Position numbers and translations under genes: made by a program. The notes under the pieces were generated by a model, which searched no databases, was not told the DNA's origin, and worked only from the letters and a program-made list of their open reading frames with translations. 64,000 nt of DNA from Segetibacter koreensis DSM 18137 (GTDB lineage: Bacteria; Bacteroidota; Bacteroidia; Chitinophagales; Chitinophagaceae): contig NZ_KB893359.1 of the NCBI RefSeq assembly GCF_000374045.1, positions 62,001 through 126,000 on the forward strand, read 5' to 3'. Of this stretch, positions 29,548 through 38,873 are shown piece after piece. Each line of letters starts with the position of its first letter. The first letter of the stretch is position 1.

Positions 29548-31302
29548 TTACCTGATACTTAATTCAAAAGGTAAACGGGCCTGCGGAACAGCAATCATAC
29601 TTTTGATGTTTTTCATCTGCTGTAAAATGTTATACTGCTCTTCGCCTATTTCTTCTTTAATTGTTTCAGCTTTCACATCTTCTTTATAGTTTTTAAGAAG
29701 ATCTTCAATAAAATTCCTTTTTTCAGGGTACTCTCTTAAAGTGTATTCTTTTTGATTACTCATTCTAGCAGCGCAGGCAACTGCATCATTTATATTTCCT
29801 AACTTATCTACAAGACCAATTTGTACTGCTCTCTGTCCTGTCCACACACGTCCCTGTGCTATACTGTCCACTACCGACAGCGATAACTTTCTGCCTTCTG
29901 CTACCCGGCTTTTAAAAGTGGTATAAATGGTATCGATACTATTTTGAATAAATTGTTTTTCAGCAGTATTTAATGGTCGGCTTGCCGAGGGCATGTCAGC
30001 AAAGGGACCGGTTTTAACGCCGTCAAAAGTAATCCCCAATTTATTGTTGAAAAACTTTTTCATATTAGGAATGATTCCAAAAACTCCAATGGAACCGGTG
30101 ATAGTATTGGGTTCCGCAAAAATACTATCGGCATTACACGAAATATAATACCCACCTGAAGCTGCTACATCACCAAAACTTACAACAACAGGTTTTTCCT
30201 TTTTAGCAATTGATATTTCACGCCAGATCTCTTCGCTTGCCAATGCACTGCCACCAGGTGAATTGACCCTGAAAACAATTGCTTTTATATTTTTGTCTAA
30301 CCTTACTTTTCTTATAAGATTTCTGTATTCATCAGAACCAATTACACCATCTTTTCCTTTTCCATCTGTTATTTCTCCTTCTGCATATATTATCGCAATC
30401 CTGCCTCCTCCGTTTGGTGTAAAATCTACTGCTTTTGCATATTTGCCCAGGCTTATAAAATTGATTTTATCATCCCGGCCAATTTTAATATTCTTTATGA
30501 TTTCACTTTTTACTTCATCATCATACCTCAACCCATCTATCAGGTGAAACCTTACTGCTTCTGACGCAGTTTGCACAAGTCCTGTATTAGCCAACTTGTG
30601 TAATCGCCCTGTATCTAACTCACTTTTTTCTGCAGCCGATAACAAAATGCGGCTGTACAGATCATTGAGGTAAACAGATGTTTGCAGCCGGTTCGGCTCT
30701 GTCATTTGGTATGCGCGTAGAGGTTCTGTTGCACTTTTAAATTTTCCGGCATAAAAAATCTGTGGTTCTATTTCCAGTTTCTCTAAGGTTCCTTTTAAGA
30801 AAAACAATGTACTTTCCAATCCCCGCCAGTCTACTGTTCCCTTTGGGTTGCAGTACAGTCTGTCAGCAACACTAGCTACATAATAAGCTTTCTGACTTAT
30901 GACATCTCCAAAAGCAATTATAAACTTTTTGCTTTTTTTAAAATCTGCTAGTGCATTTCGCAGTTCTTCGCTTGCAGCAAATCCATTAGCATTATCGTCA
31001 CTTTTTATATAGATACCTTTAATAGAACTGTCACTTTTGGCAAAAGCTATCATCCTCACTACATCATATAATCCGGGTACATTTTCGTCAGGATTTCCAC
31101 GTAAGGTATTAAGAGGACTTTCACTTTTTTGTTCTTTGTATTCTTTGGTAAGGTCAACAACCAAAATACCCTTGCTTCCAATGTAGGGTTTATTATCAGA
31201 TGTTACACTGGCAACGATTGCAAATATGATAAGAATACCAACCAGCGCAAAAACAAGCAGTGCAAGAAATGAAGCAAGAAATATTTTAAAAAAACTTCTC
31301 AT
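29548..31302 (-). CDS. sppA: Signal peptide peptidase SppA, 67K type
   Basis: 584 residues, one N-terminal membrane helix (about 8-32) and two tandem SppA domains. This is the long form, which supplies Lys from the N-terminal half and Ser from the C-terminal half. The likely catalytic Lys189 is in YAGKFKSATEP; Ser382 is in DVAASGGYYIS. The substrate loop VNSPGGSALASEEIW precedes the Ser. It degrades signal peptides left in the inner membrane. It is divergent from folK with 61 bp between them, which must hold both promoters. Confidence 0.92.
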   Translation of the reverse strand: MRSFFKIFLASFLALLVFALVGILIIFAIVASVTSDNKPYIGSKGILVVDLTKEYKEQKSESPLNTLRGNPDENVPGLYDVVRMIAFAKSDSSIKGIYIKSDDNANGFAASEELRNALADFKKSKKFIIAFGDVISQKAYYVASVADRLYCNPKGTVDWRGLESTLFFLKGTLEKLEIEPQIFYAGKFKSATEPLRAYQMTEPNRLQTSVYLNDLYSRILLSAAEKSELDTGRLHKLANTGLVQTASEAVRFHLIDGLRYDDEVKSEIIKNIKIGRDDKINFISLGKYAKAVDFTPNGGGRIAIIYAEGEITDGKGKDGVIGSDEYRNLIRKVRLDKNIKAIVFRVNSPGGSALASEEIWREISIAKKEKPVVVSFGDVAASGGYYISCNADSIFAEPNTITGSIGVFGIIPNMKKFFNNKLGITFDGVKTGPFADMPSASRPLNTAEKQFIQNSIDTIYTTFKSRVAEGRKLSLSVVDSIAQGRVWTGQRAVQIGLVDKLGNINDAVACAARMSNQKEYTLREYPEKRNFIEDLLKNYKEDVKAETIKEEIGEEQYNILQQMKNIKSMIAVPQARLPFELSIR

Positions 31303-31363
31303 TAGAATTTATAATTAAGAGTGCAAATTAAAGATATTTGAACGGCGGAAATAATCATAATTT

Positions 31364-31864
31364 ATGAACGATGTATATTTACTGACTGGCGGCAATATCG
31401 GTGACCGGTTATTGAACCTGCAACTGGCAATTGAACAAATCGAAAAACATATTGGTACAGTTTTAAAAAAATCAGTTGTTTACGAAACCGCAGCCTGGGG
31501 AGTAACAAATCAAAGCTCTTTTTTAAACCAGGTATTGCTGGTATCAACCAATTTACCTGCCCAAAAATTATTGCAAACATTATTAGATATAGAACAACAA
31601 TTGGGAAGAAAACGAATCGAAAAAATGGGACCAAGAACCGTTGATATTGATATCCTGTTTTATAACAACGAAATAATTTCATCTCCTCGCCTGACTGTTC
31701 CCCATCCGCAAATTGCTAACCGTCGTTTTGTCCTAACTCCTTTAAACGAAATAGCTTCCGGCTTTGTTCATCCTGTTTTACAAAAAACAATTACCGAACT
31801 TCTCGAAGCATGCCCTGACCCGCTCGAAGTAAAAAAACATATTTCTGTAAATAAACCGATATAA
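31364..31864 (+). CDS. folK: 2-amino-4-hydroxy-6-hydroxymethyldihydropteridine diphosphokinase
   Basis: 166 residues. HPPK transfers pyrophosphate from ATP to 6-hydroxymethyldihydropterin in folate synthesis. The N-terminal LLTGGNIGDR (GSNxGDR motif, here GGN) and the metal/ATP-binding GPRTVDIDILFYN with D-x-D are intact, as are LTVPHPQIANRRFVLTPLNEI. Length fits the single-domain enzyme. It is divergent from sppA and stands alone; a weak -7-like GATATTTG is at 31333-31340. Confidence 0.93.
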   Translation: MNDVYLLTGGNIGDRLLNLQLAIEQIEKHIGTVLKKSVVYETAAWGVTNQSSFLNQVLLVSTNLPAQKLLQTLLDIEQQLGRKRIEKMGPRTVDIDILFYNNEIISSPRLTVPHPQIANRRFVLTPLNEIASGFVHPVLQKTITELLEACPDPLEVKKHISVNKPI

Positions 31865-32125
31865 GTTACAAACAAAAAAAAAGAAGGAAAGTTAATTTTT
31901 GTTACAAACAAAGAACCACAGATGAAGCTTTGGTTGCGACGCTCCTTTCATCTGTATCGATTCTATTGATCATTTTTTAATTTTTATTTTCGAACTGAGC
32001 ATCTCATATACAACTAGTATTAACTATTTCCTGTTCATGCAACTTTCCTTCCAATTTATCCAATTCTTCAAAATCCAAGTTCTGACAAAACGCAAATGCA
32101 ATTCAGACAATTGTATCTTGCATAT
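31865..32125. other. Intergenic stretch with paired repeats
   Basis: 261 bp between folK and the NYN gene. It holds two copies of GTTACAAACAAA (about 31865-31876 and 31900-31912) and an 8-bp hairpin (CAGATGAA at 31919-31926, TTCATCTG at 31947-31954) whose loop contains GTTGCGACGC. It may include the folK terminator. No reading frame is supported. A similar GTTGCGTCGC occurs near 38967. Confidence 0.45.
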
Positions 32126-32929
32126 ATGGAAATGATCAAAGACTTAAGACTTGCAGTATTAATAGATGCTGATAATGTTCCATACAGTAACATTAAAGAA
32201 ATGCTGGAAGAAATTGCCAAATATGGCACGCCTACTTTTAAAAGAATTTATGCGGATTGGACCAAACCAACTGTATCAGGATGGAAAGGGGTTCTGTTAG
32301 AAAGTGCCATAACGCCGGTGCAGCAATACAGTTATACATCGGGCAAAAATGCCACTGACTCTGCTATGATTATAGATGCGATGGATATTCTCTATTCTGG
32401 TCGAGTTGACGGGTTTTGCATTGTTTCAAGCGACAGCGATTTTACAAGACTCGCCATAAGATTGCGGGAAGCCGGAATGAAAGTTTTTGGTATTGGACAG
32501 AAGAAAACACCGGTTCCATTTATTTCGGCGTGCGACAAATTTATTTACATAGAGATTTTAAAAGCGGAAGAACAATCTTCACAACCATCAAAAAAGACAA
32601 GGACAAGAAAAGCAGCCAAATCAAAATCGGCAGAAATTACCGAAGTCGTTGAACCATTAGAAAGTACTACTCCACCTATTGAAAAAATAGATAAGGAATT
32701 AATAAAACTAATTGCTGACAGTGTCAACGACCTTGCAGACGAAGAAGGATGGGCTTTTTTGGGCGACCTTGGAAATTTAATATTAAAAAAACAGCCAGAC
32801 TTCGATTCGCGTAACTATGGTTTTAAAAAGTTGCTTCCATTAATTAAAAGCCTGAACAGGTTTGAAATTAACGAAAGAGGAACCGGTAAAAACAATATCG
32901 TCCTGGTTTACGTGAGAACTAAAAGGTAA
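32126..32929 (+). CDS. NYN-domain / LOTUS (OST-HTH) protein
   Basis: About 267 residues from ATG 32126; ATG 32132 is equally possible, and an ATG at 32096 would lie inside the probable promoter (TATCTTGC at 32114-32121). The N-terminal NYN (PIN-like) nuclease domain has the acidic site residues: DADN near residue 13, the TDSAMIIDAMDILY block and SSDSDF. A Lys/Ser-rich linker leads to a C-terminal OST-HTH/LOTUS domain (LIKLIADSVNDLADEEGWAFLGDLGN). It is probably an RNA-directed nuclease or RNA-binding factor (LabA/DUF88 type). Single gene. Confidence 0.85.
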   Translation: MEMIKDLRLAVLIDADNVPYSNIKEMLEEIAKYGTPTFKRIYADWTKPTVSGWKGVLLESAITPVQQYSYTSGKNATDSAMIIDAMDILYSGRVDGFCIVSSDSDFTRLAIRLREAGMKVFGIGQKKTPVPFISACDKFIYIEILKAEEQSSQPSKKTRTRKAAKSKSAEITEVVEPLESTTPPIEKIDKELIKLIADSVNDLADEEGWAFLGDLGNLILKKQPDFDSRNYGFKKLLPLIKSLNRFEINERGTGKNNIVLVYVRTKR

Positions 32930-32960
32930 GGCGTCAATAGTTTGTTGTTGTAGAAAAGTC

Positions 32961-34100
32961 TTATTTACTTTCAGGCAAAGGGTCTGTAGCTGCAGGATGA
33001 GCAGGATCATAGATGGCAACTGAAACACGAGAATCTGCACACCCATAGTACAAGAACCACTTTTGTTTAAAAAAAACGAGTCCTTCCATAAATACAGTTC
33101 CATTTACATATTGGCCGCTTTTTTCAAACGGTTCCATTGGCCGGAAAAACGGCGCATCTAATCTTGCAATCGGCTTAGTAGGGTCTTTAAGATCAAAAAG
33201 TACCTGTCCGCCGCAATAACTGTTTCCCTGGAACCGCTTATCGCCCTTTGTAGGATTATTCTTCCCGTTGTATAATAATAAAATTCCTTTATCAGTCATA
33301 ATAGCGGGAGGGCCGCATTCTGTAAGGTCGCTGTCAAAGAATCCTTGTCTTGGAGATATTAATGCTCTCAATTCACCCTTATTGTTTACAAGAGGTTTCC
33401 AATTTACCAAATCTGTGGATGTAGCTGCAAAAACTCCTGCCTCTCCCCAATACATCCAGTATTTTCCATTGATCTTTGCTATCACCTGTTTACCATTTAC
33501 AAGCTTAGTTACAATAGATGCAGATTTATGGGCTACGTTAAAAAACTTTCCATTGTACGCTTTTCTAAATATAGGTCCGTGCTTCTTCCAATGTACCAAG
33601 TCTCTTGAAGTAGCTACTCCCAATCTTGGAAGTTTTCGATTCCACTGCGTATAAAATACAGCATAGGTTCCATCTTCTGTTACCGCAACGCGGGGATCTT
33701 CACATCCGCCAGGCCATTCAAACTCTTTCTGACTATCATTGGCAGGGTAAAATACAGGCTTAGAACGTCTTTTCATATGTATTCCATCCTCACTTTCCGC
33801 ATAACCTAACCGTGACGTTCTCTCACCAATACCGATTCCTGATTTATCTTCTGCGCGATACAATACCACGACCTTTCCATCTTTTATAGTTGCTGCCGGA
33901 TTAAACGCATCGTTTCCTTCCCACCTTACTGTATCCTTAGTGATAGGATCTACAAAAATAGATGCCGGATTAGGCGATATAACAGGATTCACACCTTCGG
34001 GACGCTTAAACCCTCCAAAAGCCCAATCAGGCAGAGGATTATTATTTTCCTGAGCAAATGCACTATTAAAAAGAATTAAAACAAAAAGTAATTTTTTCAT
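32961..34100 (-). CDS. GH130-type glycoside phosphorylase/hydrolase, exported
   Basis: 379 residues with a signal peptide (MKKLLFVLILFNSAFAQ). The five-bladed propeller fold of GH130 is suggested by NPAATIKDGKVVVLYRAED, GCEDPRVAVTEDGTYAVFYT (the Asp-Pro-Arg of this family) and YGCADSRVSVA. GH130 contains mannoside phosphorylases and some exported hydrolases; an exported protein has no phosphate-rich cytosol, so hydrolysis is more likely here. No GntR-type operator is found upstream. It is separated from the rhamnose locus by the sigma and glycosylase genes. Confidence 0.82.
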   Translation of the reverse strand: MKKLLFVLILFNSAFAQENNNPLPDWAFGGFKRPEGVNPVISPNPASIFVDPITKDTVRWEGNDAFNPAATIKDGKVVVLYRAEDKSGIGIGERTSRLGYAESEDGIHMKRRSKPVFYPANDSQKEFEWPGGCEDPRVAVTEDGTYAVFYTQWNRKLPRLGVATSRDLVHWKKHGPIFRKAYNGKFFNVAHKSASIVTKLVNGKQVIAKINGKYWMYWGEAGVFAATSTDLVNWKPLVNNKGELRALISPRQGFFDSDLTECGPPAIMTDKGILLLYNGKNNPTKGDKRFQGNSYCGGQVLFDLKDPTKPIARLDAPFFRPMEPFEKSGQYVNGTVFMEGLVFFKQKWFLYYGCADSRVSVAIYDPAHPAATDPLPESK

Positions 34101-34309
34101 ATGCTTATTTTAACTACAACCGGTTTTCGCCACCGATATAACACAAAGATTACAGTAAATAACACATTTTAAATAACTATTTCCAATACTGATTAATGTT
34201 TTCCCATTAAGGGAAAAAACCTTAAGAAAAATAGAAAAAAAGAACTGATTATCAATTGGTTAAGATTTGGCATTAATGTAGAGAAAAGAAGAGAATAACA
34301 AAATAAATT

Positions 34310-34873
34310 ATGAATAACACCTCTATCCTAACTGAAAAATCTCTTATTGAAAATTGCATTAACGGAAACAGAAAAAGTCAAAAAGCGCTTTATGATATGT
34401 TTTCACCTAAAATGTTTGCTATCTGTCTTCGTTACGCTAAAAACCAAACTGACGCAGAAGACATATTGCAGGATGGTTTTGTAAAATTATTTAACAACCT
34501 CTACAAATTTAGGGGAGAAGGCTCATTTGAAGGATGGGTAAGAAGAATTTTTGTAAATACAGCTATTGAACACCTAAGACGAAATAATATAAAATTTGCC
34601 GAAAGTGATGGTTTTGAAAATGCAATAGCAGATAAGCAAAAAAGTGCACTAGACTGTCTTTACGAAAAAGACCTGCTTAAAATATCTATGAACCTCAGCG
34701 AAGGTTATCGCACTGTTTTTCATTTATATGCAGTAGAAGGATATTCACACAAAGAAATTGCAATTAAATTAGGCATAACAGAAAGCACCAGCAAATCACA
34801 GTTTTCAAGAGCTAAGGCTATACTCAGAGATGTTTTGCAAAACAGAAGTTCAAAGAAAACAGCTACGGTATAA
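34310..34873 (+). CDS. ECF-type RNA polymerase sigma factor
   Basis: 187 residues. Region 2 (about 25-90) contains YDMFSPKMFAICLRYAKNQTDAEDILQDGFVKLF, and region 4 near the C terminus has EGYSHKEIAIKLGITESTSKSQFSRAKAIL, an HTH for -35 recognition. No anti-sigma gene or FecR-like partner follows: the next gene is a DNA glycosylase with its own frame 100 bp away. It is a stand-alone ECF factor of the type common in Bacteroidota. The target promoters are unknown. Confidence 0.9.
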   Translation: MNNTSILTEKSLIENCINGNRKSQKALYDMFSPKMFAICLRYAKNQTDAEDILQDGFVKLFNNLYKFRGEGSFEGWVRRIFVNTAIEHLRRNNIKFAESDGFENAIADKQKSALDCLYEKDLLKISMNLSEGYRTVFHLYAVEGYSHKEIAIKLGITESTSKSQFSRAKAILRDVLQNRSSKKTATV

Positions 34874-34976
34874 CTTTTTAAAAGAAGCACATAAAAAACT
34901 TTGATCTTACTTATTTACTCTTCCATGTTTAGTTTGCAAAAAAGTGTATTTTTATTTTACGACATATAACTAAGCT

Positions 34977-35750
34977 ATGCCCGAATTACCCGATCTGCAA
35001 GTGTTTTCTAAAAATCTTAATTCCATTTTTGCGGGCAAAAAATTATTGAAAATTAAGATTCTAAATACTAAAAAAATCAAAGACAAACCAGAAGACTTAA
35101 GTAAAAACTTAGAAGGAAACATTCTTACATCTGTTTCCCGAACAGGAAAAGAATTAAGGTTTTTGTTTGCAAACGGCGCTCTCCTCGGCATGCATCTTAT
35201 GCTGCACGGAAATCTTTACCTTTTTGAAAAAGACAATGAGAATAAGTTTACTGTTGCTGAATTATATTTTGAGAATAAAGGATTGGCACTAACAGATTGG
35301 CAGGGCCTGGCAAACATAACGCTACATCCAGAAGAGAAGAAAGGAATAGATGCTTTATCAAACCAGCTCAATTACGATTACCTGAAGAGAGCATTACAAT
35401 GCAAGGCAAAGGTGAAGAATGTAATAACCAACCAGGATGTTATAAGAGGTATTGGCAATGCTTATGCAGATGAAATATTATGGGAGGCAAGAATTTCTCC
35501 TTTTTCTATCTGCAGCGCAATCTCAGAAAACAAAATTCATGCTTTGGAAAAAGCTATAAAAACTGTGCTTAAAAACGCGGAGAAACAAATACTAAAAAAA
35601 CACCCTGATATTATAACAGGTGAAATAAGAGATTTTCTTAAAATACATACCAAAGAGAAAGATGTAAGCCCAGACGGTGCTGTGATAAAAGCAGATAAAA
35701 AAGGAGGCCGCATTACGTATTACACAGATGAACAGGAGTTGTTTTTGTAA
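34977..35750 (+). CDS. Fpg/Nei-family DNA glycosylase with a zinc-free finger
   Basis: 257 residues. The N-terminal catalytic Pro2-Glu3 is kept (MPELPDLQ) and the helix-two-turn-helix is intact (VIRGIGNAYADEILWEARISP). Lys in RTGKELRF is the conserved phosphate contact. The C-terminal finger keeps the GGRITYY arginine loop, but all four zinc-binding cysteines are missing (KADKKGGRITYYTDEQ), as in eukaryotic NEIL1 and some bacterial Nei2-like enzymes. It should excise oxidised bases; the exact substrate cannot be told. It lies between the sigma gene and the rhamnose operon. Confidence 0.88.
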   Translation: MPELPDLQVFSKNLNSIFAGKKLLKIKILNTKKIKDKPEDLSKNLEGNILTSVSRTGKELRFLFANGALLGMHLMLHGNLYLFEKDNENKFTVAELYFENKGLALTDWQGLANITLHPEEKKGIDALSNQLNYDYLKRALQCKAKVKNVITNQDVIRGIGNAYADEILWEARISPFSICSAISENKIHALEKAIKTVLKNAEKQILKKHPDIITGEIRDFLKIHTKEKDVSPDGAVIKADKKGGRITYYTDEQELFL

Positions 35751-35871
35751 TTAATATTACCACCATTTCCTCTTAAAATAGCTTAAAACCTTTTAAAGTC
35801 TGCTACTAATACTTCCGCTACTATTACAAATAACGAACAATCTGATGTACTTTCTGGAAACCCAATAAGGA

Positions 35872-37263
35872 TTAAAAAACGGGAGAAATAGCCGAGAAGT
35901 ATTTTAATTCAATAATATCATTGGGTAAAGGCTTTTTATTCCAGCAATGGTGAATTGAAAGTGCTGTACCAACGGCAGTAGCCTGTGCCATAGAAGCAGC
36001 AAACACTTCTATTTCTGGAAATAAAGAAGCTAATAAATTCATATAGATAGAATTTTTGCTAAATCCCCCATCTACAAAAATTCTTTTAACTTCCGTTCCT
36101 TTCAGCACTAATTGCGTTGAGGCAAACTGTTGAGTTGCAATATCTGCCATTAACTGGTGATATGCTTCTTCTTCAGAAGAAAATGCGCTTACGTCTCTTT
36201 GTGCAAAAAGAGATTCCTTAAGAAGAATTTTTGTGTCTTTATTCTTAAAACCTGCATCTTCTTTCTTTTGTAAAGCTGCAATTGTCTCAGGATTGTATTC
36301 AATTGTTTTATAAAAAGCGTGGCTTATGTTAAAAAACTCCGCTATTCTCTTCACCTGTTGTTCGTGCTCATTACCGGCAAATAGCCTCGATGCTTTTACA
36401 GTTTTACCCTTGAAAGTCATGTAAGACAGGCAATCACATTCAAGTTCTTCCGCTGTAAGAGGTTGGTTATTGAAAGGATTTAAACTTATACACCATGTGC
36501 CGGTTGATATTAAAATAAAAGGCTCGTGAAAATTAACCAGGTAGGGAATTAATGCAGCAGAGCTGTCATGAAGGCCAACTCCGGCAAAGAACGATTTGGA
36601 ATTAAATTCCGCGGCAACTACCTGGTCAGCAGGAACAATAGGGGCTAATTTGTCTATGATCCCTTCCTTATATACCCACTCGTGATAATCGTTTAATTTG
36701 AAGTTCCACAAATTGGTATGACAACCGACACTTGTAATATCAGAATAGAATTTACCCGAAATCAAATAGCTGAGATATTGGGGAAGGTGAAGAGAAAACT
36801 TAATTCTTTTGAATAATTCGGGCTTTTTATACTTCAACCAATACAATTGCATTCCAGAATTAAGATGACCTAAAACCGGGGAAGCTGTCACGTAAGAAAA
36901 CTCTTTTTCACCTCCGTAAGTATCATAAAATTGTTTTTTAAGATCTTCGGGGTAAGGCTTTAGATAATTGTATAATGGAGTAACAGCTTTCCCGCTCTCA
37001 TCTACATTAACGAAACTGGCCCCATATCCGGAGGCATTAATTGCTTTAATTTCAAAAGCTGCATTATTAAACACTTCATGTAACGAATCAAAAACAGACG
37101 ATCTGAGACTTTCAACATTTTCACAGGGAAAACCATCTTCATCTTCCATTTCATTAAAACGCGCAGACCTTTCAAAAACTATTTTATAATTTTCATCAAA
37201 AAGAAATAGTTTTTTGTTTGTTTTACCTACATCAAATATGGCGATAACCGGGGTAGCTGACAT
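35872..37263 (-). CDS. rhaB: FGGY-family kinase, probable L-rhamnulokinase
   Basis: 463 residues, actin-like fold. Phosphate loops are visible: IAIFDVGKTNKKL (N-terminal, phosphate 1), SVGCHTNLWNF, VGLHDSSAALIPYL with the catalytic Asp, and FVDGGFSKNSIYMNLLA (adenosine loop). By context it phosphorylates L-rhamnulose to L-rhamnulose 1-phosphate; 3 bp separate it from rhaI, and rhaM is next. FGGY kinases cannot be assigned to one sugar by sequence alone, so rhamnulose is inferred from the operon. A fucose or xylulose role is less likely here. Confidence 0.8.
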   Translation of the reverse strand: MSATPVIAIFDVGKTNKKLFLFDENYKIVFERSARFNEMEDEDGFPCENVESLRSSVFDSLHEVFNNAAFEIKAINASGYGASFVNVDESGKAVTPLYNYLKPYPEDLKKQFYDTYGGEKEFSYVTASPVLGHLNSGMQLYWLKYKKPELFKRIKFSLHLPQYLSYLISGKFYSDITSVGCHTNLWNFKLNDYHEWVYKEGIIDKLAPIVPADQVVAAEFNSKSFFAGVGLHDSSAALIPYLVNFHEPFILISTGTWCISLNPFNNQPLTAEELECDCLSYMTFKGKTVKASRLFAGNEHEQQVKRIAEFFNISHAFYKTIEYNPETIAALQKKEDAGFKNKDTKILLKESLFAQRDVSAFSSEEEAYHQLMADIATQQFASTQLVLKGTEVKRIFVDGGFSKNSIYMNLLASLFPEIEVFAASMAQATAVGTALSIHHCWNKKPLPNDIIELKYFSAISPVF

Positions 37264-37266
37264 ATT

Positions 37267-38541
37267 TTATAAACCGGTAGCAACCGTTTTTAAACCTCTT
37301 TCTTTAATAAGATTTTCCCTCACCTTTAATTTGCGAAACAATTGCAGGGGCTCTAACGCTGCTCCGCTTCTAAGTCGTGCCTCTGCAACCAACGGACGGA
37401 CATCTGTTCTATATGCGCCCTGTAAAACCTCCTGTGCCAATACAACATCATTTGTCATCTGTGCAGTTTCGAGTGCCTTGCCATCTACCAGCAGAGCCTG
37501 GGCGTAGGCTATCATAATTGCTTCAATTGATTGCAGCAAATCTTCTAACGGATCTTTTACATTATGTGATGCATCGATCATCCAGGCAAGGTCTGCGGCA
37601 TGATTCATCCCTCTTGCATCCATACCTTCTACCAGCTCTTTAAATATTAAAAACAACTGGTAAGGATTGATGCTTCCTACCGTCAAATCGTCATCACTGT
37701 ATTTGGAGTCATTGAAATGAAAACCTCCTAACTTCTCTTCCATTAATAACAAAGACACTATTTGCTCAATATTCGCATTGGGAAGATGATGACCAAGGTC
37801 AACAAGCGTGTAAGCTTTTGGACCAAGTTTGCTGGCGTATAAAAAAGATTGTCCCCAATCACCAACTGTTGTTGAATAAAAGTTGGGTTCAAATGCCTTG
37901 TATTCTACAAACATTTTCCAGTCATCTGGCAGAGCAGCATACACTTCCTGCAAACTTTCTAAAGTATTTTGAAATGCTTTTCTAAGATTCAGCTGACCTG
38001 GAAAATTTGATCCATCGGCCAACCATATACTTAAACAATCAGAACCTAATTCAACCCCATACTTTATTACTTCTATATTATGTTCTATTGCCTGCTGGCG
38101 AACTGCTTTATCAACATGTTGCATTGAGCCAAATTTATAACTCAGCTTTTGACCAGGTTGATCCTGAAATGTATTTGAGTTCATAGCATCGAAACGCAAG
38201 CCATGCTGTGCAGCCAACGCTTTTACATTAGCAGCATTAGATGGAATATCCCAAGGAATGTGCAACGAGATTGCCCCGCTTGAATTGTTTAGTTTATGAA
38301 GAAGCCCGATATCTTCAATTTTTTCTTCCAGGCTTCCAGGTTCTCCGCCTCCGGGAAAACGGCCAAACCGTGTTCCTCCTGTGCCCAGCGCCCAGCTTGG
38401 AATGGCAATTTGAAAATTTATTAGTTTTTGAAGAATGTCTTCAACATTAGCAATGTCTGCAGCAATACATTCAAACCTCTGTTTATGCACCTGCAGGTTA
38501 TCCTCATTAAATTCCTGTATTTTATATTTTTCTATTTGCAT
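37267..38541 (-). CDS. rhaI: L-rhamnose isomerase, RhaI type
   Basis: 424 residues, TIM-barrel metal isomerase that converts L-rhamnose to L-rhamnulose. It is the RhaI (Pseudomonas stutzeri-like) type rather than RhaA. Likely ligands are Glu in VEYKAFEP, Asp/His in LVDLGHHLPNANIEQIV, His-Asp in GGFHFNDSKYSDDDL and Asp in WMIDASHNVKDPLEDL. The N-terminal substrate-loop residues WALGTGGTRFGRFPGGGEP are characteristic. It is the first step after mutarotation. It follows rhaM by 17 bp and precedes rhaB by 3 bp, so the three share a transcript. Confidence 0.88.
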   Translation of the reverse strand: MQIEKYKIQEFNEDNLQVHKQRFECIAADIANVEDILQKLINFQIAIPSWALGTGGTRFGRFPGGGEPGSLEEKIEDIGLLHKLNNSSGAISLHIPWDIPSNAANVKALAAQHGLRFDAMNSNTFQDQPGQKLSYKFGSMQHVDKAVRQQAIEHNIEVIKYGVELGSDCLSIWLADGSNFPGQLNLRKAFQNTLESLQEVYAALPDDWKMFVEYKAFEPNFYSTTVGDWGQSFLYASKLGPKAYTLVDLGHHLPNANIEQIVSLLLMEEKLGGFHFNDSKYSDDDLTVGSINPYQLFLIFKELVEGMDARGMNHAADLAWMIDASHNVKDPLEDLLQSIEAIMIAYAQALLVDGKALETAQMTNDVVLAQEVLQGAYRTDVRPLVAEARLRSGAALEPLQLFRKLKVRENLIKERGLKTVATGL

Positions 38542-38558
38542 AGTAATCGTTTTGGAGA

Positions 38559-38873
38559 TTAAGGTAAATAAAAAACTTCTTGCAATGGAATCTGTACAGG
38601 AGAATTATCAGGGTTAGTTTCCATAATATCTGTCATATGCTTCCACCACTTTTGCATTACCGGATTTGATGGCAAAGTGTCTAACTTACCTTTATCTTCT
38701 GCTTTCATAACTCCAAAGAGACTATTGGTTGTCGCATCAAGAAATATTGAGTAATCAGTAATGGTGGCTTCTTTCAATAGTTGTTGCAGTTCTGGCCAAA
38801 GCTCTTGGTGTCGTTTTTTGTATTCCTCTTCAAAGCCAGGAAATAACTGCATCTTAAAAGCAATACGGTGCAT
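38559..38873 (-). CDS. rhaM: L-rhamnose mutarotase
   Basis: 104 residues, the ferredoxin-like RhaM. It interconverts alpha and beta anomers of L-rhamnose so that both reach the isomerase. The catalytic His22 is at its usual place in KKRHQELWPELQ, and the aromatic WWKHM segment near 75 matches the E. coli enzyme (also 104 residues). It is the first gene of the rhaM-rhaI-rhaB set. A 313-bp gap separates it from rhaEW upstream; no operator of the rhamnose type is seen in that gap, so it may depend on read-through from rhaT-rhaEW. Confidence 0.93.
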   Translation of the reverse strand: MHRIAFKMQLFPGFEEEYKKRHQELWPELQQLLKEATITDYSIFLDATTNSLFGVMKAEDKGKLDTLPSNPVMQKWWKHMTDIMETNPDNSPVQIPLQEVFYLP

